Positions 32,025 through 43,178 of a stretch of 64,000 bases of DNA are shown here, one piece after another. Made by a program: the position numbers and the translations under genes. This DNA comes from Cladosporium sp. IMV 00045 (lineage: Eukaryota; Ascomycota; Dothideomycetes; Cladosporiales; Cladosporiaceae): the NCBI GenBank assembly GCA_001931905.2, contig MSJI02000886.1:58241-122240 (forward strand). The letters are read 5' to 3'. Every line of letters starts with the position of its first letter. Within the stretch, counting starts at the first letter, position 1. Below the pieces are notes generated by a model. The model did no database searches. It was given only the letters and a program-made list of their open reading frames with translations, and had not been told where the DNA came from.

Positions 32025-34103
32025 CATCTCGTCCTATACCGTACAGACGCTTGCGGCATTTATGATTGTAATAGTGCTTGTGGCCATGCATCAAACCATA
32101 TGCATTGGCCTTTACAAGGGTAAGGTAGGCGATGTTGGTGTCCACTGGTGTCCGATTGCGGAGCATTGTCAAGATGCGAGATTCGAGAGGAGGTTTCGAC
32201 GGTGCAACTCGTCGCGAAAGTCGGCACTCTTGTAATCGAGTGATCAAATGATGATGATTTTCTTCTGGAAAGTCAACCGCCGTCGCCGATCAAAAACCTG
32301 CTGCCTCGTGGTAATGCGAATCATCTCTCCACATCCTCGTGGCGAGGCCAACGTCTTTGAGTTTGACGACTCGTGTTGCTAGCGTGCAGTGCGGCGAAAT
32401 ACAAAAACTATATTCTTACATTTCTCCGCCCTTGCAACCGGAACGGCTCATCGCCGGTATGCGGTGAGCAACTATTTGCACCCGGCAATTTCGACCGGCT
32501 TCTGTCAGCAAAGAGTTGTCTCCAAAATTTCACAAACATCGTCTCCAACATCGTCATGTCCAAGCGTCCTCGCGTCCAGGTATGTGGAACAAGCCGGGAC
32601 TCCACGATTTTTTCTCCACGACAAGCAGGGAACTCCGCAATCTCTGCTGCGCTGCCAAATGCTTGCCTCCACTTCCAAGAAATGCTGTTGACGTCTGGTA
32701 TACGTTCTGTGCCGTCTGATGATGCATGTGTTGTTCTCCAAGCATGAGGTCGGGTATCTGAGATCCGGCTGATCACCCTGCCGCTCTCACACCCATTTCA
32801 GACAGATATCCGGTGACTCTGCAAGGGCTTTCCTGCCCCACGGACGACAGCCGAGAACTGCAGAAAAGGTTGTGCCTTGCGGAGGTTGGTCTCCGCACAT
32901 TCTCTACAGCCTCCATGGTAGGCTTAGGGCGAGAACCTTACCTCGGCGTAGTATATTGCGAAGGTGCTTCGAATTGCCGATCGAATATCAGGTACTGTCG
33001 GCCATAGCTGACCCTACGCTGCCCTTTCGGGGCCGCAACAATGGGGATATGCCCCATCATGGAGACTTCACTTTCTCACCAGCGCTCGAACTGCCAGCCT
33101 CCAGCTTTCACCGGCTGCTCTGGCCGTCGAGCCGTTGAGGATGTCCTTGGCGATGCTTTTGCATTGGTGAAGCCCTGTCTCTGTGCTTGAACAGATACCG
33201 GTTGCTCTTAGAAATGCTGATCAAGCAAAGTTTGTTGGTGTCAAGAGCCCTATGCGCTTGTCACAACTTCAGAGTCTTCGTAGTTCGCAATGTTACAAAC
33301 GTCGAGCGATGACATTTCAGCGCCCGATGTGTATATCACCTACGGAATGACTTTGCTCGTTCATTGCCATCCAAGAATGCAAGGATCCGCATTCTCGGCC
33401 GCGTCCTACATGTCCGAGCGGGTGAAGAAAACAAGGCGGCAGCACGACTCATACGGAGTAGAACCGACATGAATCAGTCGTTCACCTCCGCAAGTGGGCC
33501 CACTTCTCTCTCGTGGGCCTCTGGGTTCTCCGCTCTGGGGGCTCTGCAACCCCAGCAATACCACGCAGGTGGACCTTGAGTATCGACGTCGCCCCGCCAT
33601 CTTACGAGGCGGAGGGCTCAGGGCACAAGCTTTTCGCTTGCCCCAAAGCCAAGCGTACGTAGGAGGCTGTCATAAAGTTGGAGTCTCTGTGAACCTCCGA
33701 GATTTCTTGCTGTATTATTTGTGCACATACCATCGACCCTGGTAGGTCGAAAATGTTGCAGGACCGAGGGGAGGTGCTTGTGATGTGACTGCACGTGTGC
33801 GGTTCCGGGTCGCTCGTACAATCTGCCTCCGAAGTATCACGCTCATGGTAGGCCAAGGAGAAAGTTGTTGGGAAGATGCGGCATCTCCAGGCTGTGTATG
33901 CACATGCCATCAACTCTAGCATAGTGATGCCAGCGAGAAACCCTAAGGGATCGAAAGTCTATCCATGCAAACATTGCCAAGGGACGCGAGAGAGTTAGGA
34001 CGTGGTACGTGATGAATAATGTTCGATGGTATCCACTCCGCGTTGATCGGCAATTGATGGTCGACCATGGTGCCAACAGTATCCGGTCGGTCTCTGCGAA
34101 AGG

Positions 34104-34110
34104 TATAAAA
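34104..34110 (+). promoter_or_regulatory. TATA box of the GH3 beta-glucosidase gene
   Basis: TATAAAA in AGGTATAAAAGATG, 77 bp upstream of the start codon at 34181, the usual spacing for a regulated fungal secreted-enzyme gene. Position and sequence only; no transcription data. Confidence 0.6.
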
Positions 34111-34180
34111 GATGTCTATCCTCATCGAATGTGCTGATAGACCAAGCCTCTTGCTACTCACCCATCGATAGCAATACAAA

Positions 34181-36746
34181 ATGGCCGCCCTCTTGCCTTT
34201 GGTATTGCCTCTTCTCTTGCCTAGCGTCAGCGCTCAGGCGTACGATGCTACAGAGCGAGGCGGCGATGCTTTCAGCTACGTTCAGCCTTTGAACACGACT
34301 ATCCTTGGACCATATGGACACTCTCCCGCTGTCCTCCCATCCCGTATGTATCAACCTGAAATCACATACATCGAACTTGGCAACTTACTAACATCATCAT
34401 AGCCAATGCGACTGGTGTCGGAGGTTGGGAGGATGCCCTCGAGAGAGCAAAGGCTTTTGTCAATGAATTGACTCTCGATGAGAAGGCGATCATGGTGACT
34501 GGCCAGCCTGGCCCTTGTGTCGGCAACATTGAGCCTATCGAGCGCTTGGGATTCAATGGTCTCTGTCTTCAGGACGGTCCTCTTTCTAACCGTGTAGCCG
34601 ACTACGTCAGTGTCTTCTCTGCCGGAGTTTCTGCCGCTAGCACGTGGGACAAGCACATCATGTGGGAGAGAGGCCTCCTCATGGGCAAGGAATTCAAGGC
34701 GAAGGGTGCCCATGTTGCTCTATCGTGAGTTGCGATCATTGCGATTATCAGAAGGTGTACATCAACTGACTGCTTCGTAGGCCTGTTGCTGGACCCTTGG
34801 GTCGCTCCGCTTACTCTGGCCGCAACTGGGAGGGCTTTTCGCCCGACCCATACCTCACTGGTATTGGCATGTACCAAACCATTAAAGGCCACCAAGATGC
34901 TGGTGTTCAGGCTACGGCCAAACATTTCATTGGAAATGAGCAGGAGACTCAGCGCAACCCCACGTATAACCCCAACGCAACGCTAAACACCGTCGTCCAA
35001 GAAGCGCTTTCTAGCAACATCGACGACCGCACCATGCACGAACTATACCTCTGGCCCTTTGCAGATGCCGTAAAAGCAGGTGCTGCATCGTTTATGTGTG
35101 CGTACCAGCGCCTGAACGGATCGTACGCTTGTGAAAACTCCAAGGCTCAGAATGGCATCCTGAAGACAGAACTCGGGTTCCAGGGCTATATCATGTCCGA
35201 TTGGGGTGCGGTGCACAGTGGTGTGGCCAGTGTGGAAGGCGGGCTCGATATGAACATGCCTGGTGGTCTCGGTAACTACGGAACGGTCACCGGTGTCGGT
35301 TCCTACTTCGGTGGAAACATCACTGCTATGGTCAGCAACGGGACCGTTCCCGAATCCCGAATCGATGACATGATCGTTCGTATCATGGCTCCGTACTACT
35401 TCCTTGGTCAAGACAAGGACTATCCCACCGTGGACCCCTCCACTGGTTGGCTCAACACCTTCTCTCCCGTTGACACTTGGCTCCGTGACTGGAACTTGAC
35501 TGGCCCTTCGAGCAGAGACGTTCGCCAGGACCACGGAGAGAACATTCGCAAGCACGGTGCTGCTGCTACCATCTTGCTGAAGAACGAGAACAACGCTCTT
35601 CCCTTGAAGGCTCCTAAGTCAATTGCAGTCTTCGGTAATGATGCCGCTGAGCCTACTGATGGCCTTATCAACCAGGAAGACTTTGAATATGGCACCCTCA
35701 TTGCCGGCGGTGGCTCCGGAACTGGACGCCCTACTTACCTCGTCACTCCCCTGGTTGCTATTCAGAACCAGGCTAAGGAAGACGGCGCCCTTGTACAGTA
35801 CTGGCTCAACAACACCCTCCTCTCCGCCGGTAATGAATCTGACATCAGGTCTCTTTGGATCCCTAAGGAGCCCGAGGTCTGCCTTGTGTTCCTGAAGACA
35901 TGGGCAGAGGAGGCAGCTGACCGTGAGTCGCTCAACGTCGACTGGAACGGCAACGAGGTTGTCGCAAACGTGGCCGGGGCCTGCAACAACACCGTCGTCG
36001 TCACCCACTCTTCCGGTATCAACCTTCTTCCCTTCGCGGACCACCCCAACGTCACCGCTATCGTCGCTGCCCACTTCCCTGGCCAAGAGTCAGGCAACTC
36101 AATCGTCGACATCCTCTACGGCAAGGTCAACCCGTCAGGCAAGCTCCCGTACACCATCGCCTACAACGGCAGCGACTACAACGCCCCGCCCACCACCGCC
36201 GTCAACACCACCGGCATTGATGACTGGCAATCCTGGTTCGACGAGAAGCTCGAGATTGACTACCGCTACTTCGACGCCCACGACATCGCCGTGCGCTACG
36301 AGTTCGGCTACGGTCTCTCCTACACCACGTTCAACGCCAGCGGTGTCAGCGGCGCCGCATCCGTTGACTCCATCACCTCCGAGCCTGCAGACCTCCCCAT
36401 CACCCCCGGTGGCAACCCCGCTCTCTGGGAGACGGTCTACACCGTCAACACCACCGTGTCAAACTCCGGCAAGGTCGCCGGCCACGCCGTGCCTCAGCTG
36501 TACGTTTCGCTCCCGTCCACCGCGCCCGAGGGCACTCCTGTGCGCCAGCTCAGGGGTTTCGAGAAAATCTACCTCGAGCCTGGTGAGGAGCAGACTGTCT
36601 GCTTCGAGCTGATGCGTCGTGATCTGAGCTACTGGGATATCATCTCTCAGCAGTGGCTCATTCCTGAGGGAAGCTTTGGCTTCGATGTTGGTTTCAGCAG
36701 CAGGGATTTGAGGGATCGTTTCGAGGCGACTGTTGTTGAGAACTAG
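34181..36746 (+). CDS. Secreted GH3 beta-glucosidase
   Basis: Three exons, 34181-34343, 34403-34724 and 34781-36746, with 59- and 56-bp introns; 816 aa. Signal peptide MAALLPLVLPLLLPSVSA. The GH3 N-domain shows PIERLGFNGLCLQDGP, GPLGRSAYSGRNWEGFSPDPYLTG, AKHFIGNEQE and the nucleophile Asp302 in YIMSDWGAVHSG. The second domain starts near ENIRKHGAAATILLKNENNALPL and carries the ligand-binding loops; a C-terminal fibronectin III-like domain includes GYGLSYTTF and LRGFEKIYLEPGEEQTV. Family GH3 beta-glucosidases release glucose from cellobiose and other beta-glucosides outside the cell. Many N-glycosylation sites. It converges on the CE5-CBM1 gene, another plant-wall enzyme. Confidence 0.96.
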
Positions 36747-37321
36747 ATGTAGATGAGATGAGGTATGGTATGATGCGGGGGATGTACATAGATGAATAAT
36801 GTCGATAATGATAACGTTTATCACTCAATGACTCGAAATTCATCGCGTCTGAACGGTGCATGTGCTCAAAAAAAAATGATGGTTGAGCTATGAATGGTAA
36901 TTTGAAATCGAGTGGCCGCTAAGGAGACGACGGCAAAAGGTTTATTGCATCTCAGGGGTGCATATGCCCAAATGGGTGATGGGGTGGGCATACGAGGCTT
37001 CGAAGTCGATTTATATTGGGGAGATGAAATTTCGTCGCATTTCAAATGTAGGTAAACTTCAATGATTAGGCTGCTCAGAACTCGATGAATATCGATGAGA
37101 TGGAAGGTTCATCGCATCTCAGTGTCAGAGGCGCCGGAAAACGACAACGGTTGTTGCATACACAGACTCAAGAAATGCTTGTCACAGAAAAGATGGAAAG
37201 GGGAAAGACTGGTCGCATCTCAGTGATCGAATCACCCAAATCCATAACAGTGGTGAGATACATGGACTCAAAAACTTGCATGAGCTCGAAGAAATGCAAA
37301 ATTGGCCTCGGCTTCAGCCCA
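36747..37321. other. Convergent intergenic region with a degenerate repeat
   Basis: 3' flanks of the GH3 and CE5 genes. Holds the degenerate tandem units described separately. No gene. Confidence 0.5.
36841..37290. repeat. Degenerate tandem repeat, unit about 80-100 bp
   Basis: A core resembling TCGCATCTCAG recurs at about 36843, 36945, 37035, 37112 and 37213, spaced 78-102 bp. The two best-kept units also share GACTCAA followed some bases later by CTTG. Copies are strongly diverged, so boundaries are approximate. Confidence 0.4.
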
Positions 37322-38400
37322 TCACAGGCACTGAGAGTACCACTGGTTCGCAGCCTTGCAAGTGCTTCCAGACTGACAGCAAGTCGGACCGGTCCAACTA
37401 GATTCGTTTGTCAGCAAAGTATTTCAACAATTTTTCATCTCAGCATCACTTACCCCTGCCCGCCGCACTGAGCCCACTTAGCAGCGCAGTTGCCAGTTGG
37501 TGGGGCAGTCGTCGTAGTCGGCGGACGAGTCGAAGTCAAAGTTGACGGGACAGTAGTCGTCTGTCCACCACCAGAGCTGCTGAGCTTGCTTTTGATGAAA
37601 GTCAGAGCTGCTTGACCGTACACTTGTCCGTAGCCTTGGTGTACGTTGGCGTCGTTGCCGGTGCAGCAGTATGGATCTGGGCTGTCGCAGTAGCTTTGAA
37701 TTTTGCTTGCGGACTGTGTTGGATGTTAGAGCTGATGCTGGTTGCGTTTGATTTGTCAATCGGGATTGGGACTCACGGAACAAGAGTAGCCAGACGGGCG
37801 CGCAGAAAAGCCCTGAGTCCTGCAACTACCGATCTGGTAAGAGACGCCGTAGACGTAGCGCGGATTTCCCATCTCAATCACAGCCTTGATCTGATTCATT
37901 GCCGTTGCACTGAAAGCGGGAGAGGTTTGAGAGTAGCCTTGGTTGGTGTCTGGCCCGCCACAGAAGGCATTGTCGGTAATCTGAGCGCCTTGGGAGTAGC
38001 CGACGATGACCAGTTGCGTATTTGGGCAACGCGAGTTGAAGCTGTTGACGGCGGACGCGATTGCAGAGATCCCAGCTCTAACGGAGGCATCGTAGCTGGC
38101 GCCGCCGCAGGAGGATTGGCCACCACTATTGGATATCAGTATCTCAACCAGGTGTTTGATCATATTGTTGACTTACCATGCTGGGTAAGAGATGGCTTCA
38201 GCAGTGGAACCCGGATACGCATTGAGCACTAGATTCACGACCGTCGACGAACTGCCGTAGCCTGCTGGAGCAGTCGTCTCGCGGGCACCGAAGACGTGGA
38301 CATTGGGACAGCTGGACTGTCGTTCCTCCAACGCTGCGAGTGGCGAGGCGCCGCAGTGGGCAAACAAGAAAGCCGCAGCCGCTGTCAGCACTGCGAGCAT
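37322..38400 (-). CDS. Secreted CE5 acetylxylan esterase (cutinase-like) with C-terminal CBM1
   Basis: Four exons on the minus strand: 38177-38400, 37777-38125, 37454-37713, 37322-37397; introns 51, 63 and 56 bp; 302 aa. Signal peptide [18 protein letters not shown]. The CE5 alpha/beta-hydrolase core has CGGQSSCGG, nucleophile Ser119 in GYSQG, Asp204 in DPYCC and His216 in VHQGY, the Ser-Asp-His spacing of Trichoderma acetylxylan esterase (Asp to His 12 residues). A Thr/Pro-rich linker leads to a fungal cellulose-binding module CBM1 with its cysteines and aromatic residues ([23 protein letters not shown]). The last intron falls inside the CBM, between GGQG and WTGP. The enzyme should deacetylate xylan at cellulose surfaces. 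Cutin activity is less likely given the CBM1. Confidence 0.95.
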
Positions 38401-39576
38401 TTTGCCGAACGATGGGGTTATCGTGTGAAGCTTGGGTGAAGATGAACGCTTAACTGTGTAGTTGGCCTTGATGCCAATCCTTCTAGTATCGATCGAGGCT
38501 TGTTGTTTTTAAGGCCAATCATCTCCATTCGTCCGACCGTATTTGCTGCAAGCTTATTCATTTGAGGAGGCCGGCTAGATGTGTCTATTCAGCCGTCGTG
38601 CGGAAATGAGGTGTAGGCATATTGCTTTGGAGAACACAACATGATCGTGGCTTTGTCCAAAGGTGAAGTTAGTGACACCTTGTTAGGGCTTCGGGGGACA
38701 AACAATATTAGTCGTCAACGCTATGCCCAATAGAGATATAAGAAGTGATTGTCCGCATTCTTCCAATTTATCCTCGGGTGATGCCCATGTTCAGAAGCGC
38801 TGCCCTACATCTGTTTAGCCGGTTGCCAGGAACGGAGCTGGAACAATGAATGATCGAGGCATCTCATGCGTCTTGATCTTGAGCTTACCTATCGAGTAAA
38901 AGTCTTGATGCATTTGAATTCTGGCGGCAAAGTACTCATTGGTATATATGAAGAGCTTTCATGTTTGGCCGTCAAAGTTCCCGAGATGGCCGCTTCGAAC
39001 CGTCATTAGGTATGATTCCCATATCTTCTTGTAGAGCATTTGAACGGGCGCAAACAGCACCCTAAATCACCAGCAATGAGTCCTTGTTTTGGTCGCGCTA
39101 GACCATCATCATTTACATGATACATGTGGCGTCCTCTCAAGTAATGCATGATCCCAACAAGCAATCGTTTAATAAGGAGGACGATCGCCTGTGGCGCCTT
39201 GATGCCGCCGTGTTCATTCCAAACGGGTTGTCTGGTCCAGGAGATTGATTCTCGACATTACCGAGGTCGCCATTCCAGGCAGACGATTATCTCAAAAAGA
39301 AACCGGACAATAGTTATGAAGCAGAAGTATCTCAGCGAGATTTTTGCAACTGAGATCAAGCCTACGCTACTAAAGATACACCTATGGCACTCGGATGTCA
39401 AACAGGAAGTTGCAGAGTCTCTACATTTCTGGGCGCTTCAAACGTAGAATATGTGTTGAACGTTTGAGTTTTTGATTGTGTATGTACGCGTGCAAACCAT
39501 TTCTGCAAAGCCAAAACGGCTCTCTTAAACCTTTCATCTCGGACTGCAAGATTTGCCAGAAGAAATCAGAAAGGAC
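38401..39576. other. Intergenic region
   Basis: Upstream of the CE5 gene and 3' of the F-box gene. AT-rich stretches near 38.5-39.1 kb. No frame with recognisable features. Confidence 0.45.
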
Positions 39577-40836
39577 TCATACAAGTGTCTGCCGTTCGGA
39601 CTTAGTCATTGTCGAGCCATCAGACATGTCTCTGTCTCGGAAGCCTCTATCAGCGAGATCTCGCAGGAACTCATGGACATTCTCCGTGCCTGAACAAGCT
39701 GCACTGTCCCTTTTCTTATCATCTTTTCCCGGCAAGGCCAGTAAAGAGAACTGCGGTGTATCATCGCCACTTTCTTCAAAATGAGCCAGGACATGAAGTA
39801 CTATATTCTTCAGCGTCGGGATTCTCAGAAGTTTCTGAACGATGCTGGTCCAGCCGCCAATGGAGCATTCTAGTGCGATGAAAAAGAGCCCTATTTTCTC
39901 GAGAGTGGACTTGCAGTGGTCCAGGGCGTTCGTCAGATCCACATCAGACAGCATGGCGATTTGCAGATCGAGGGCACGTAATTTGGAGAATGCGCCGGCC
40001 AGAAAGACCTGTGGCTGCAAGGTTCGCAGTCTAACTTCGAAAGACCCAACGACCTTCGAAGAACAGTGATCCCCTATCACTAAGCGCGCCTTATCTAAGC
40101 TGCTGGCAGCTTTAAAGATGTCACAAGCAGTGTCCATCTGGGCTGCCAAATCCAGCATTGGTCGCAACCAGCAGATGACTTCGACCCCACGCACCAGTGA
40201 CAAGAAAGTCTCTCGGTAATAATGCAAGACCCATGTCATGTAAGGCAAATTCCAAGGACTGTATGACAGCGCACTCAATGTGATGTCGGTCGTGGCAAGG
40301 CAGAAAGGGAACTTCGACAGGGCCCGATCGTGTTGAAACTCTCTCAATTTTGGAGGAAATGGGTGAGGATCGTCAAAATGGAAGCAGACCTTGACCTGTG
40401 GCGCTAGTCTCTTGAAATCGAGGAGGATACTGTTCACAAGCATGGTGTCAAAGCCTTCGTAGGTGTTTTCGTATAGTACGTCGATTGCTTCTACCATGGA
40501 CTGTTGCGGCGACTGGAGCTTCCGGGCCACTGATGACACGTCTGAAGGACGTCTGCCTTCGAGAATGTTCCTCCAGAAGTGAACGGCGACTATGTTGTTC
40601 GTAATACGCGCGTCGCCGTTAATGATATCCCTGAGACGTAGAAATCGGTCGATCTGCGATATGCAGCATCCTAGCTCCCAGAAGTAGACTTCCATGAAGT
40701 AATCGAAAGAGAGGTCATGAAGCGTCTTGCAGGTGAGGCGAAGGGACAAAAGTGCTTCGTCGGTCACATGAGAAAGGATTTCCTCGACGACCTCCGGTGG
40801 AATAGCAAGGAGCTTGGATCCAAGTTGAAATTCCAT
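39577..40836 (-). CDS. F-box protein
   Basis: Single exon, 419 aa. The N-terminus has an F-box-like motif: LLAIPPEVVEEILSHV followed by LLSLRLTCKTLHDLSFDYF, residues about 9-50. F-box proteins bind Skp1 and bring substrates to the SCF ubiquitin ligase. The rest is helical with leucine-rich character (LRALDLQIAMLSDVDLTNAL, TLKNIVLHVLAHF) but no regular LRR or WD repeat, as in many lineage-specific fungal F-box proteins. No signal peptide or membrane segment. The target is unknown. A related but broken gene may lie at 45629-46820. Confidence 0.8.
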   Translation of the reverse strand: MEFQLGSKLLAIPPEVVEEILSHVTDEALLSLRLTCKTLHDLSFDYFMEVYFWELGCCISQIDRFLRLRDIINGDARITNNIVAVHFWRNILEGRRPSDVSSVARKLQSPQQSMVEAIDVLYENTYEGFDTMLVNSILLDFKRLAPQVKVCFHFDDPHPFPPKLREFQHDRALSKFPFCLATTDITLSALSYSPWNLPYMTWVLHYYRETFLSLVRGVEVICWLRPMLDLAAQMDTACDIFKAASSLDKARLVIGDHCSSKVVGSFEVRLRTLQPQVFLAGAFSKLRALDLQIAMLSDVDLTNALDHCKSTLEKIGLFFIALECSIGGWTSIVQKLLRIPTLKNIVLHVLAHFEESGDDTPQFSLLALPGKDDKKRDSAACSGTENVHEFLRDLADRGFRDRDMSDGSTMTKSERQTLV

Positions 40837-41570
40837 CTATTGCGTTTTTGAGTCTTTCTGATGAGACAGATTGTTCACGAGGATGCGGGACAGGTGAGAA
40901 GTGATGATAGTAGCGTGAAGGTCGGCGGTGTTCAAAGAGATTTGCTGGCGCATTTATACCCAAACTGCACTACAGGTGATCGCAGTCACCGAAGACACGG
41001 ATCTGACGTACCGCAAGGCTCCTGAACGTATTGACTTCCGCTCTTGCCTGACAGTAGGCGCATCATGACAGCGTGATTTCGATTTGCAAAGCCGCCGCTG
41101 GTGAAACTTCAGGGATATCATGACTGCGAGCAGAGAATGGCGTGCATTGAGAATCCAAGAGGTGTCTACTGCGTCCAGTGTGAGAGAAAAAAAAAAGCCG
41201 AACCATAGCATTGCGAGTCTTTCTTCCCTTCCTTACCCTTTACATTCTTTTCCTTTCCCTTCCCTGAGATATCTACTGCGTCCGGTGGGAGAGAAAAAAA
41301 AAGCCGAACCATAGCATTGCGAGTCTTTCTTCCCTTCCTTACCCTTCCCTTCCCTTCCCTTCCCTTCCCTTCCCTTCCCTTCCCTTCCCTTCCTTCCCCC
41401 AGCCCCAACCCCAATCCTCCCTCCCCCCCACCTTTTTGTTTTTGTATAATTGACCATGCTCCCGCTATTCGGCAGTGAGGAAACCAGTGAGTGCGAGCAG
41501 AAGGTCGCCGAGGTGGGCACAAGTTGGCAACCAAGCAAGACAACCCAACATTGCCTCCTTCATTAACTCC
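40837..41570. other. Intergenic region with repeats
   Basis: Upstream of the F-box gene and 3' of the membrane-protein gene. Contains the duplicated 107-bp segment and the CCCTT microsatellite listed separately. Confidence 0.5.
41161..41391. repeat. 107-bp tandem duplication followed by a CCCTT microsatellite
   Basis: A segment beginning TCTACTGCGTCC at 41165 recurs at 41272, including an A-run, the block GCCGAACCATAGCATTGCG and a pyrimidine tail. The second copy runs into ten exact CCCTT units at 41342-41391. Non-coding; the pyrimidine tail of the first copy has interrupted units. Confidence 0.9.
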
Positions 41571-43178
41571 CTAATATCCATTTCCCCAGATCTCTCCCTC
41601 TTCCTTCACCGCGTCCTCCTCAACCACAGCACCGCGCAGCGTCCTCTCCTCCCTCGCACGCTGCCTCCGCTCAGCTCGACTCGCCAACCGCGGCGTCACA
41701 GGCGTCAGCGGCGTAAAAGGCATGTACGGCGAGTACGGCGTAGCAAGGCCAGTGCGCGGAGTCCCTAGCGCAGTTCTCGAAAATTGGTTTTTGGGGCGAG
41801 CTTCGAGGAGAGTGGTCTTTGTTGGTACGCTGAGAGTGGGTGCTTGGTCGTTGGTTTGGCGGAAAGGTAATGGAGCTGTGAGGGAGGTGGTGCTGGCTGC
41901 TGCTTGTTTGCGTGGCGAGGGTGAGACTGGGAGTGGTGGGTAATGTTTTGGGTTGTTTCTTTGTGGGTTCGGATTGGGTAGAGAGCGGATCTTCTCTATT
42001 TGGTCGGTCTCTGCGTCGTGGCGAGGAAAATAATCATCGTCGCCTGGGCGGTAAGATCGCGCAGTTCCGGGCGTGGTCGGCGGATAAGCTTGGCTGTCTG
42101 TCGTGTCTGTGGTGCGAGACGTGGGAGGGTCAGGTGGAATGCCTGGATTGGCGTAGAAGCGAGGTGATAGAGGTGTCCGAGCGCCGTCGCTGTTGTCGTC
42201 CATGGGTACCATGGGAGAGCTGATCTTGATGTTCTTGAGGGACTTGCGGATCTTCCTCGATGAGCGTCGACTGCCTTCAGATGCCGATCTCTCGCGGTTG
42301 TTGTGGGGGTAGTCTTGTTGAGGTTGATAGACCGGTGCGATCTTGTGTGTTGGATACTCGGCACGCAAAGGGCTTGTCGGTCCTGCTGGCATTGGCGGTA
42401 TTGGCCCGTCGGGAGGGTAGATGGCGCGGATGGGAGACTTCGGCGTGGTAGGGCTGCAGGGACTTGGAGGGTACTGCCCTTGTGAGGACTGCAGGTGCCT
42501 CAGATTTGGCGCATTCGTGATCAGCCTAGGAGGGTTTCTCCTCGAATATTGTGGTGGCGAACCGAAGGGAACATCCTCAGATGGCTGTGGGCTGACCGCC
42601 TTCTGCTGCGATTTCCGATCATCCTGAGCCATGACAGCTGCATAAAGCCTTTCCATCTCTTCCTGTCGCTTCTGCCTGTCGGACTCTACGACAGCAGCAT
42701 CGAAGCTGATCACGCTCGCTCCGGTAGGTGAGACTGGATTGCTGAATCCACCGCTGCGAACACTGCTGGCCGAGCTCTTCTTGGGTTTGAGTTTGCGTGG
42801 AGAGTACCAGCTCCGACTACTCACAGGACTGACAGGACTCGGGTCGAATGCGCGATTCATCGGTTTTACAAGCTCCGTACAACTCACCTCCGAAGCGCGG
42901 TCGAGGGCCTTTGTTCGTCGAGATCTCCCCAGGGTCAAGAGCAGGACTCCCAAGATCAAGATACTGGCGAGATAGCTTCCTATTATGCCGACTATTTGGT
43001 ATGGAAGTAGGCTTCTGTCCCGAGAGGCGTTCGCCGAGAAAGGAGGGCCATCTTCAGGCAAAGGCGCTGGTCCAAGATCGATACTGACGCTCCACAGGTC
43101 TGCAGTCGTATACGAAGCCAGCGATAACACGACAAGTGCCCGGTAGAGTAGACAGGCTCGCTTGCGTCCGAGCATCAT
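41571..43178 (-). CDS. Single-pass membrane protein with long Pro/Ser-rich cytosolic tail
   Basis: Single exon, 535 aa from ATG 43178 (an in-frame ATG at 43229 adds 17 residues before the signal peptide). Begins with a signal peptide (CLLYRALVVLSLASYTTA), a short extracellular segment of about 40 residues, and one membrane span, YQIVGIIGSYLASILILGVLLL, followed by basic residues. The remaining 440 residues are disordered, rich in Pro, Ser and Arg, with repeated SP/TP sites and motifs such as SPYMPFTPLTPVTP near the C-terminus. The topology fits a plasma-membrane protein with a phosphorylated tail, conserved in filamentous ascomycetes but without a named function that I know. The family is not identified beyond this. 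Confidence 0.75.
   Translation of the reverse strand: MMLGRKRACLLYRALVVLSLASYTTADLWSVSIDLGPAPLPEDGPPFSANASRDRSLLPYQIVGIIGSYLASILILGVLLLTLGRSRRTKALDRASEVSCTELVKPMNRAFDPSPVSPVSSRSWYSPRKLKPKKSSASSVRSGGFSNPVSPTGASVISFDAAVVESDRQKRQEEMERLYAAVMAQDDRKSQQKAVSPQPSEDVPFGSPPQYSRRNPPRLITNAPNLRHLQSSQGQYPPSPCSPTTPKSPIRAIYPPDGPIPPMPAGPTSPLRAEYPTHKIAPVYQPQQDYPHNNRERSASEGSRRSSRKIRKSLKNIKISSPMVPMDDNSDGARTPLSPRFYANPGIPPDPPTSRTTDTTDSQAYPPTTPGTARSYRPGDDDYFPRHDAETDQIEKIRSLPNPNPQRNNPKHYPPLPVSPSPRKQAAASTTSLTAPLPFRQTNDQAPTLSVPTKTTLLEARPKNQFSRTALGTPRTGLATPYSPYMPFTPLTPVTPRLASRAERRQRAREERTLRGAVVEEDAVKEEGEIWGNGY

Larger units (their letters stand above)
30744..34180. other. Gene-poor region, about 3.4 kb
   Basis: 3' of the zinc-binding gene and upstream of the GH3 gene. 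Many short frames (60-114 codons) on both strands, none with a signal peptide, domain or consistent codon pattern. A GC palindrome at 32002-32024 is listed separately. The stretch may contain eroded sequence, but I cannot identify its source. Confidence 0.5.
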
